Assembly: GCA_047605445.1 (NCBI GenBank)
Contig: JASGFP010000010.1
Span: forward strand, 1 to 48,810
Length of the DNA: 48,810 nucleotides
Reading direction: 5' to 3'
From: JAJXWB01 sp047605445
Lineage (GTDB): Bacteria > Pseudomonadota > Alphaproteobacteria > Rhizobiales > Beijerinckiaceae
Position numbers and translations under genes: made by a program. A model generated the notes under the pieces. That model saw nothing but the letters and a program-made list of their open reading frames with translations. It did no database searches and was not told the origin of the DNA. Below, one piece after another: positions 42,729-48,810 of this stretch (position 1 is its first letter; each line of letters opens with the position of its first letter).

Positions 42729-43362
42729 TCGCAGCCCTCACGACGGCGCGCAGATCCGGCAATACATCTGCCTCGAACCACGGATTGCGCTTCAACCAGC
42801 CCGTATTGCGCCAGGAGGGGTGGGGCAGCGGAAACAGGCGCGGCTTCCCGTCGCGGAAGTCGCGCCACTGCCGCACGATCTCGTCGACCTTCGCATCTCG
42901 CCGCAAGGGCCGCCCCGATCGCGCGAAGTGATAGCGATGGGCGTAACCGCCGATCGCCAGCACCGCCTCTATCTGGGGCAGTAGCGCAAACAGCCGATCG
43001 TGCCATTCAGCCCTGCACTCCCTGCGCGGCGGCAGGTCGCCGCCCGCCGCATCGTAGCCGGGAAAGCAGAAACCCATCGGCACGATGCAAATGCGACGCT
43101 CATCGTAGAACGTCTCACGATCGACCCCCATCCAGGCGCGCAGCCGGTCGCCAGAGGCGTCGTCGAACGGCAGCCCGGAGCGGTGAACGCGCAATCCCGG
43201 CGCCTGGCTGGCGATCAGCAGTCGCGCCGTCTTCGACACGCGCAGCACGGGCCGCGGCTCGTGCGGCAGCGGCGCGCCGAGCGGCCGCTCGCAACAGATG
43301 CGACAGGCGCGGATGTCACCGGCGAGGCAGTCGAGATCAGAGATCGACGACAAGGCCGTCAT
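42718..43362 (-). CDS. Uracil-DNA glycosylase superfamily protein
   Basis: A 214-residue protein of the UDG superfamily. The region LLIASQAPGLRVHRSGLPFDDASGDRLRAWMGVDRETFYD corresponds to motif 1 (water-activating loop), and PLPHPSWRNTGWLKRNPWFE carries motif 2 (HPSxRN). The opening CRICCERPLG has Cys residues, but a full 4Fe-4S set as in family 4 is not evident. It may remove uracil or another damaged base; activity is not certain for this divergent group. Its start lies within the 3' end of the metallo-hydrolase gene (26-bp overlap). Confidence 0.8.
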   Translation of the reverse strand: MTALSSISDLDCLAGDIRACRICCERPLGAPLPHEPRPVLRVSKTARLLIASQAPGLRVHRSGLPFDDASGDRLRAWMGVDRETFYDERRICIVPMGFCFPGYDAAGGDLPPRRECRAEWHDRLFALLPQIEAVLAIGGYAHRYHFARSGRPLRRDAKVDEIVRQWRDFRDGKPRLFPLPHPSWRNTGWLKRNPWFEADVLPDLRAVVRAAISD

Positions 43363-44083
43363 GGGCGGCCCGCAGGCCGCTTTCTTCGTGGATCCTGTCG
43401 AGGCTGGCCAACACCTCCGGGCCCATGTGCGTGATGAGGAGGCGGCGCGCGTCGAGACTCGGCAGTTTTTCGCGCAGGCGCAACCAATCCATGTGGCCGG
43501 GCGCCTTGGGCGTCATCGAATGGCATTCGCAGACCATGAGGTCGGCATTGGCGGAAATGTCGAGCAGCGCATCGGTCCAGGCGGTGTCGCCGGAAAAGGC
43601 GAAGACCTTGCCCCCCGCCTCGACGCGAACGCCCGTTGCGGGTGCGCCGGAAGCGTGGACGACCTCGATCGTGCGCACGTCGAACCCGGCGATGATCTCG
43701 TGCGAGGGCGGCGAAACCTCGCGGATTTCCCAAGGGAAGCGCCACTTGATCCCGGTCGAGCCGGGAAAGAAGGCCTCCATCGCCATGGCCAGGCGCGAGC
43801 GCAGGCCCGGCGGTCCGACGATCGGCAGCGGTTTGTCGCGCGGGTCGACGAACTGGGCCTCCAGAAGCAAGAATGGAAGACCGCCGAAATGGTCGCCGTG
43901 CAAATGGCTGATCAGCAGTCCGTCGATGTCGTTGAAAGAAAATCCGAGCCGCCGCCAGCCGAAGATCGAGCTGGCGCCGAAGTCGATCAACAGAACCTTG
44001 CCGTCGTGATCGAGTCGCAGGCAGGTATGCGCCCGTCCGCCGCTGCCGAAAGCGTCCCCGGTGCCGACGAAGGTTACCCGCAT
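43337..44083 (-). CDS. MBL-fold metallo-hydrolase (RNase Z-like)
   Basis: A 248-residue metallo-beta-lactamase-fold enzyme. The zinc motif ISHLHGDHFGG gives H60, H62, D64 and H65; further ligands lie in VVHAS, FSGDTAW and ITHMGPE. The opening MRVTFVGTGDAFGSGGR is typical of the RNase Z/phosphodiesterase-like branch, but the exosite needed for tRNA 3' processing is not apparent. It starts 5 bp after the GST gene and overlaps the glycosylase gene, so the three look like one transcript. Confidence 0.87.
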   Translation of the reverse strand: MRVTFVGTGDAFGSGGRAHTCLRLDHDGKVLLIDFGASSIFGWRRLGFSFNDIDGLLISHLHGDHFGGLPFLLLEAQFVDPRDKPLPIVGPPGLRSRLAMAMEAFFPGSTGIKWRFPWEIREVSPPSHEIIAGFDVRTIEVVHASGAPATGVRVEAGGKVFAFSGDTAWTDALLDISANADLMVCECHSMTPKAPGHMDWLRLREKLPSLDARRLLITHMGPEVLASLDRIHEESGLRAAHDGLVVDL

Positions 44084-44088
44084 GGGGC

Positions 44089-44700
44089 TCAGGCCTTCGC
44101 GCTCGGGCGGGCCGACAATTCGTCGTGCCAGCGCGTCACATTGGTCAATTCAGGCGGCGGCTGGATGCGCGCGAACCGAAGGAAATCCATCGCGACCAGA
44201 CCGTCGGTGTCGGCAATGGAGAAATCATCGCCGCCGAGCCATCGGGTCTCCGCCAGACGCTCGTCCAGCACTTTGAGGAAATCCAGCACGCGCGGCCGGT
44301 TGGTTTCGGCGACCTGTGCGATCTGCGGAACCTCGAGCGCCGCCATGGCCGGGTGGGTATGGCGAAAGACGAGCGCAGTCGGCATCATCAGATTGAGTTC
44401 GACCCGCCGCCGCCACATCTCGACGATCGCGCAACCGGCCGCGCCTCGCCCGAACATGTTGGGCTCGGGATGCAGCTCCTCGAAATAGCGGCAGATGGCG
44501 ATCGATTCCGTAATCGTCGTCCCATCGTCGAGGACGAGCGCGGGTGTGCGCTGCAGCGGATTGATCTTCGAATAGTCCGCCTGCCTGTGCTCCATCTTGC
44601 CGAGGTCGACCTGGACCATAGGCACGGAAACGCCCTTCTCGGCGAGAAAAATGCGGACGCGGCGGGGATTGGGGGCGACCTTGGTGTCGTAAAGAAGCAT
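44089..44700 (-). CDS. Glutathione S-transferase family protein
   Basis: A 203-residue GST. The N-terminal thioredoxin-like domain is MLLYDTKVAPNPRRVRIFLAEKGV, with INPLQRTPALVLDDGTTITESIAICRYFEE (the cis-Pro TPAL and the Glu-Ser pair TES that hold glutathione). The all-helical C-terminal domain follows from about residue 88, with DFSIADTDGLVAMDF. The helix opening has APNPRRVR, a bacterial beta/nu-like form. Start 44700 has GGAG upstream. It is the first gene of the GST / metallo-hydrolase / glycosylase cluster. Confidence 0.9.
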   Translation of the reverse strand: MLLYDTKVAPNPRRVRIFLAEKGVSVPMVQVDLGKMEHRQADYSKINPLQRTPALVLDDGTTITESIAICRYFEELHPEPNMFGRGAAGCAIVEMWRRRVELNLMMPTALVFRHTHPAMAALEVPQIAQVAETNRPRVLDFLKVLDERLAETRWLGGDDFSIADTDGLVAMDFLRFARIQPPPELTNVTRWHDELSARPSAKA

Positions 44701-44964
44701 TAACCAAACTCTCCGGCAGCCGGGTCGCCGCCGTTCGAGCACCAGCCTTACCACCCGTCCATATCTGTTGAAAGCGACAGAGGGGCCCCGTCTGCAAAGC
44801 CGGGTTCGCGATGTGCGGAGCCGCACGCCGCAGACTGGCCCGCAAATAGCTGGAATATGGCGAAATTAATTCAAATTCAGCAGCGAGGATCAGCCAGTCA
44901 TTAAGTTTTGTCGCTCAAATTAACGCAACTTAGTCGTGTTGCGTGATCGCGTGGATCGGTCGTT

Positions 44965-46512
44965 ATGAGTCAAATCACCGCCGAGATGATCGAGCGCGGT
45001 CGCGGCGCCAATTCCAACAATTCGACGGAACGCCGGCGCCTTGCCTACAAGGTGCGCGAGGCCCGTGAAAAACTCACCACTGGCGGCGCCGGCCACGGCG
45101 CCTTCGAAGGCGAGCTGCTGCGCATCTACGCCGAAAGCCGGATCAGTTCGGCGCCCTGGGCGCTGCTGATCGCGCTGGCGATTGGCAGCGTCTCCATGTT
45201 CTGGGCGCCCGTGCAATTCGTCGCCGTCTGGACGGCGACCGTCTGGCTTGCGGTCGGCGGCGCGTTCATCGCCTCCCGGCTGTTTCTTCGGCAGGCCGAG
45301 ATCACGTCCGTTCCCGCGTGGCGCACCAAGATCATTCTCATCGAAGGCGTGCTCGGCCTGGCCTGGGCGTCGATCGTCCTCCTGCTTCTGATGTTCGGCA
45401 TGGGCGAAGCGCGCATTTTCCTGCTCGCCATCCTGCTGATGCTGGGCGCAATGACCGCGATGGCGACGGCGGCGATCCCGAACGCGGTCTACGCCTCGGT
45501 GGCGCCCTTGTGCCTGGCCATAGCCGGCGTGGCCGCAGGCTCGATGAACGACACGCCCGTGCTCGCCACGACAGCCTTTGTGTGCGGCGCGGAAATCTAC
45601 TTCGTCGTGCTCGCGCGCCGCCTCTACGAGACATCCCTGACCGCGCTTTACGCACAGGCGGAAAAGGACGGGCTGATCGCGGAGCTCGAACAGGCGAAGG
45701 CGAACTCCGACGAAGCGCGCCGCCGTGCGGAAGAGGCGAACCTGGCGAAGTCGCGCTTCCTCGCTACCATGAGCCACGAGCTCCGCACGCCGCTCAACGC
45801 CATTCTCGGCTTCTCCGAGGTTATGAAAGACGAATTGTTCGGCGCACACGCGGTCACCGCCTATCGCGACTATTCGAACGACATCCATTCCAGCGGCAAG
45901 CACCTGCTGACGCTGATCAACGAAATCCTCGATCTGTCGCGCGTGGAAGCCGGCCGCTACGAGTTGAAGGAAGACGCGATCTCGCTCAGCGCGATCATTC
46001 AGGATTGCGAGCATCTGCTGATGCTGCGCGCGCAGAAGCGCGGCATCGCGATCATCGATTCGATCGAAATGGATCTGCCGCGTCTGTGGGCGGACGAACG
46101 CGCCATCCGCCAGGTCGCGCTCAACCTGCTGACCAATGCGATCAAGTTCACGCCGCAGGGCGGGCAGATCACGATCAAGGTCGGCTGGACGCAGGCGGGC
46201 GGCCAGTATTTCTCGGTGCGCGACACCGGCACTGGCATTCCCGAACACGAAATTCCGATCGTCATGTCCTCCTTCGGACGCGGCGCGCTCGCGCAGAAGA
46301 ATGCGGACGAAGGCTCCGGCCTCGGCCTGCCGATCGTGAAGGGGCTGGTCGAACTGCACGGCGGCACATTCACGCTCCGCTCGAAGGTGCGCGAAGGGAC
46401 GGAGGTCATCGTGGTATTCCCGCCCGAGCGCGTGATGAACGCCCTGCCCCGGCTCGGCGGCGAAGAGACCGATCCCCGCGCCACGCGCGCGCAGCAGCGC
46501 ACGGCCGCCTGA
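44965..46512 (+). CDS. Membrane sensor histidine kinase, DivJ/PleC/PdhS-like
   Basis: A 515-residue orphan kinase. A cytoplasmic N-terminal tail of about 60 residues precedes roughly six membrane helices (about 63-220). A short coiled coil (residues 225-262) leads to H271 in RFLATMSHELRTPLNAILGFSEVM. The ATPase has NLLTNAIKFTPQGG, VRDTGTGIP and GSGLGLPIVKGLVELHGG. The HisKA sequence resembles the alphaproteobacterial PdhS/DivJ/PleC group that phosphorylates DivK and other cell-cycle receivers; this is inference. No response regulator is adjacent. It is divergent from the GST gene. Confidence 0.87.
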   Translation: MSQITAEMIERGRGANSNNSTERRRLAYKVREAREKLTTGGAGHGAFEGELLRIYAESRISSAPWALLIALAIGSVSMFWAPVQFVAVWTATVWLAVGGAFIASRLFLRQAEITSVPAWRTKIILIEGVLGLAWASIVLLLLMFGMGEARIFLLAILLMLGAMTAMATAAIPNAVYASVAPLCLAIAGVAAGSMNDTPVLATTAFVCGAEIYFVVLARRLYETSLTALYAQAEKDGLIAELEQAKANSDEARRRAEEANLAKSRFLATMSHELRTPLNAILGFSEVMKDELFGAHAVTAYRDYSNDIHSSGKHLLTLINEILDLSRVEAGRYELKEDAISLSAIIQDCEHLLMLRAQKRGIAIIDSIEMDLPRLWADERAIRQVALNLLTNAIKFTPQGGQITIKVGWTQAGGQYFSVRDTGTGIPEHEIPIVMSSFGRGALAQKNADEGSGLGLPIVKGLVELHGGTFTLRSKVREGTEVIVVFPPERVMNALPRLGGEETDPRATRAQQRTAA

Positions 46513-46590
46513 TCCGCCCGAGTTGACGGACGGCCCTGCGCCCGCAAATCTGCGCCGCGAAGCACACAGACTTCGCGCGTGGAGGAGCAG

Positions 46591-47526
46591 ATGGCGGCGC
46601 AAACCCGTATGGTGAAGGCCAACGGCCTCGACATGCAGATTGTCGAGGACGGCGAGGGCCCGCTGGTGCTGCTGTGCCACGGCTGGCCGGAACTCTCCTA
46701 TTCCTGGCGCCATCAGATCCCCGCCATTGCAGCGGCGGGCTACCGCGTCGTCGCGCCCGACATGCGCGGGTACGGCGGCACGAGCGCGCCGAAGGAGATC
46801 GGCGCCTATTCGATCTTCCATCTGGTCGGCGACGTCGTGGCGCTGGTCGAGGCGCTCGGCGAGAAGCAGGCGGTCATGGTCGGGCACGATTGGGGCGCGC
46901 AGGTCGCGTGGAGCGCGGCCATGTTCCGGCCCGACGTCTTTCCGGCCGTCGCCGCGCTCTCCGTGCCGCTGCGCAACCGCGGCCCCGCGGCGCCGCTCGA
47001 CATTCTCAAGCAGCAGGGCGTCTCCACCTTCTACTGGCAATATTTCCAGCAGCCCGGCGTGGTGGAAGAGGAAATGGCGCGGGACTGGAGCCATACGCTG
47101 CGCGCCATCTATTACGGAACCGGGCTCGGCCTCATGCTGAAGCCCGGGCGCGGCATGGTGGAGGACGCCAAGATTCCGGATCAGCCGCCGGCATGGATCA
47201 GCGAGGCGGAAATCAAGCACTACGTCGAAACGTTCTCGCGCACGGGCATTGCGGGCGGCATCAACTGGTACCGCAACATCGACCGCAACTGGGAGCTGAG
47301 TGCGCCCTGGCAGGATGCGAAGATCTATCAGCCCTCGATCTTCATCGCCGGCGCCAAGGACCCGGTCATCACCGGGCTGATCGGCGCGAAATCGCTGGAG
47401 ACGATGGACCAGTTGCTGCCGGGGCTGCGCGGCAAGGTCATCATCGAAGGCGCGGGCCACTGGATCCAGCAGGAAAAGCCCGCCGAAGTGAACAAGGCGC
47501 TGATCGATTTCATCAAGGGCTTGTAG
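46591..47526 (+). CDS. Alpha/beta hydrolase, epoxide-hydrolase type
   Basis: A 311-residue alpha/beta hydrolase of the epoxide hydrolase/haloalkane dehalogenase branch. The oxyanion motif HGWP is at 30-33, nucleophile D100 sits in MVGHDWGAQVAW, and the catalytic His is in EGAGHWIQQEKP. The cap region holds NWYRNIDRNWEL, where one of the two epoxide-activating Tyr residues is expected. ATG 46591 has GGAGG 5 bases upstream; a GTG four codons earlier overlaps that ribosome site. Substrate unknown; fluoroacetate or haloacid activity cannot be excluded. Confidence 0.9.
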   Translation: MAAQTRMVKANGLDMQIVEDGEGPLVLLCHGWPELSYSWRHQIPAIAAAGYRVVAPDMRGYGGTSAPKEIGAYSIFHLVGDVVALVEALGEKQAVMVGHDWGAQVAWSAAMFRPDVFPAVAALSVPLRNRGPAAPLDILKQQGVSTFYWQYFQQPGVVEEEMARDWSHTLRAIYYGTGLGLMLKPGRGMVEDAKIPDQPPAWISEAEIKHYVETFSRTGIAGGINWYRNIDRNWELSAPWQDAKIYQPSIFIAGAKDPVITGLIGAKSLETMDQLLPGLRGKVIIEGAGHWIQQEKPAEVNKALIDFIKGL

Positions 47527-47540
47527 CCGCGGGACCTCGA

Positions 47541-48569
47541 CTACGACTTGTCGCTCACCCCGGCGCCGTCGAACGTGGCCATGCCGCTCCAGCAGGCGAG
47601 CGCCGCCTGGATGATCCCGATCGACAGCGCGGCTCCCGAGCCTTCGCCAAGCCTCATGCCGAGGTCGAGCAGCGGTTTCTTGCCGAGCCGTTTTAACACT
47701 TCGGCGTGCGCGCCTTCGGCCGACAGATGGCCGGCGATGCAATGGTCGAGCGCGGCGCTGTCGAGCGCATGCAGGACAGCGGCCGCCGCGCAGACGACAT
47801 AGCCGTCGAGCACGACGGGCACACGCTCGATCCGGGCGGCGAGAATCGCGCCCGCGATCGCCGCGATTTCACGGCCGCCAAGCCTGCGCAGAACTTCGAG
47901 GGGATCGCCGAGATGATTGCGATGCAGGTCCACCGCGCGTTCCACTGCGCCGATCTTGCGCGCGAGGCCGGCATCGTCAACGCCCGTGCCGCGGCCGACC
48001 CAGTCTGACGCCTTGCCGCCATAGAGCGCACAATAGACCGCCGCGGCGGGCGTCGTATTGCCGATGCCCATTTCGCCGGGCGCGATGAGATCGGCGCCGG
48101 CGATCGCCTCCATGCCGAACGCCATGGTGGCGGCGCATTCGGCCTCCGTCATCGCGGCGTCCAGCGTGATATCCTTGGTCGGGATTTCGAGCGCCATTTC
48201 GAAGACCTTCAGGCCCGCGCCGAAGGTCGCGCAGATCTGGTTCACCGCCGCGCCTCCCGCGCCGAAATTGGCGACCATCTGGCTCGTGACCGCGCGCGGA
48301 TAGGGGGAAACGCCCTGGTCCGTCACGCCGTGATTGCCGGCGAAGACGACGACCGTCGGGCGCTCGACCGTCGGCGGCGCCTTGGCCTGCCAGCCCGCCA
48401 GCCATTCGACGATTTCCTCGAGCCGGCCGAGCGAGCCAGGCGGCTTGGTCAACTGCGCATCGCGCGCGCGCACGGCGTCAATCGACTGCCGGGACGCATC
48501 GGGCATCACGTCCAGAAGATTGCGAAAATCGTCGAAAGGCTTTCCGGTCGGCGTCATGCTCAGGTCCAT
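47541..48569 (-). CDS. cobT: Nicotinate-nucleotide--dimethylbenzimidazole phosphoribosyltransferase
   Basis: Makes alpha-ribazole phosphate for the lower ligand of cobalamin. The 342-residue length is normal. Motifs include TKPPGSLGRLEE near residue 41, FAGNHGVTDQGVSPYP at 76-91, GEMGIGNTT, and the catalytic Glu E309 in MRLGEGSGAALSI. Two ATGs four codons apart are possible starts. It is divergent from cobS, the usual neighbour, with 108 bp between starts. I saw no clear B12-box for a cobalamin riboswitch in that gap. Confidence 0.95.
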   Translation of the reverse strand: MDLSMTPTGKPFDDFRNLLDVMPDASRQSIDAVRARDAQLTKPPGSLGRLEEIVEWLAGWQAKAPPTVERPTVVVFAGNHGVTDQGVSPYPRAVTSQMVANFGAGGAAVNQICATFGAGLKVFEMALEIPTKDITLDAAMTEAECAATMAFGMEAIAGADLIAPGEMGIGNTTPAAAVYCALYGGKASDWVGRGTGVDDAGLARKIGAVERAVDLHRNHLGDPLEVLRRLGGREIAAIAGAILAARIERVPVVLDGYVVCAAAAVLHALDSAALDHCIAGHLSAEGAHAEVLKRLGKKPLLDLGMRLGEGSGAALSIGIIQAALACWSGMATFDGAGVSDKS

Positions 48570-48677
48570 CGCGAGGTTGCGCTGCCTTAGACCGCTGCGG
48601 CCCGAATGAAAAGGCTGGAAGGCGCCGGCTTTGTTCCAGCGCCTTGCAGACGCCGGCCGCCTGGCGCATCAAGGCGC

Positions 48678-48810
48678 ATGGCTTTCTCCGACGACTTCAT
48701 TTCGTGCCTGGGATTCTGGTCCCGTATTCCCGTCCGGCCGCAATCCGCCGCGCCCGACTTGCGGACGGCGATCCGGGCGCTGCCGGCCGCCGCGCTGACG
48801 ATCGCCCTGC
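48678..48810 (+). CDS. cobS: Adenosylcobinamide-GDP ribazoletransferase (partial, cut by right edge)
   Basis: The first 44 codons only. The frame opens MAFSDDFISCLGFWSRIPVRP, matching the start of CobS (cobalamin synthase), where the FxSRIPV segment leads into the first membrane helix; the Ala/Leu-rich helix begins at the cut. AAGG precedes the ATG. CobS joins alpha-ribazole (from the CobT product) to adenosylcobinamide-GDP in the inner membrane. Divergence from cobT strongly supports the call despite the short sequence. Confidence 0.8.
   Translation, partial: MAFSDDFISCLGFWSRIPVRPQSAAPDLRTAIRALPAAALTIAL

Noticed and set aside
44870..44964. CtrA-type TTAA-N7-TTAA site before the histidine kinase
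   Set aside because: TTAA occurs several times in this AT-rich stretch, but no pair has the required 7-base spacing.
44920..47742. 940-codon minus-strand open frame opposite the kinase and hydrolase genes
   Set aside because: Low-complexity composition, no motifs, and it overlaps two well-supported genes on the other strand.
48570..48677. Cobalamin riboswitch between cobT and cobS
   Set aside because: The gap is only 108 bp, too short for the full fold, and I found no clear B12-box.

Overview
The window is GC-rich chromosomal DNA of an alphaproteobacterium, most likely of the order Hyphomicrobiales (Rhizobiales). This is inferred from gene content: CcoG with a FixK-type box, a SyrB-like AT-hook protein, DUF2865 and DUF971 proteins, a class II DAHP synthase, several Rhizobiales-type small exported proteins, and short palindromic repeats of the CCCTCCCC...GGGGAGGG kind. 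I cannot name the genus. There is no rRNA, phage, insertion sequence or CRISPR array. One tRNA (Val, CAC) is present. Genes are densely packed on both strands.

Layout. 1-4.2 kb: a truncated AT-hook protein, a small unknown protein, a LuxI/FeeM-like acyl transferase, ccoG with a FixK-type site, and psd. 4.2-12 kb: an Atm1-type ABC exporter, a DUF2147 protein, a LOG-family hydrolase, then leftward DUF559 nuclease, GNAT and cimA genes joined by start/stop overlaps, and cysS. The DUF559 gene is bracketed by inverted copies of a 57-bp repeat. 12-17.2 kb: small exported proteins, CreA, a DUF2865 protein, an orphan branched-chain-type solute-binding protein, and gltX. 17.2-26.5 kb: a TetR regulator whose promoter is covered by its own predicted operator, its overlapping AHSA1 partner, cytochrome b561, a GNAT protein, a DODA-type dioxygenase, the class II DAHP synthase, TspO, glutathione reductase, DUF2059, rpiA and gph. 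26.5-30.5 kb: tRNA-Val, an OmpR/EnvZ-type two-component pair, an acyl-CoA thioesterase and a small membrane protein.

30.6-36 kb: an amidase, an SDR oxidoreductase, a fatty-acyl-CoA ligase and an L,D-transpeptidase. 36-41.7 kb: DUF971 divergent from moaA, then a TRAP transporter (dctQM) facing its binding-protein gene across a two-way terminator, and a Gly/Trp-rich exported protein. 41.8-48.8 kb: a 3-hydroxyisobutyrate-dehydrogenase-type enzyme, a leftward GST / metallo-hydrolase / uracil-DNA-glycosylase cluster, a DivJ/PleC-like histidine kinase, an epoxide-hydrolase-like enzyme, and divergent cobT and cobS, the latter cut by the window end.

Most of this is core metabolism: isoleucine and aromatic amino acid precursors, two aminoacyl-tRNA synthetases, pentose phosphates, glutathione, molybdenum cofactor and cobalamin. 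The least ordinary parts are the repeat-bracketed DUF559 gene, the operator/promoter/start-codon fusion at the tetR gene, the LuxI-fold synthase with no receptor beside it, and orphan structured DNA between the tRNA and the two-component system. Names rest on motif recognition only; no database search was possible.
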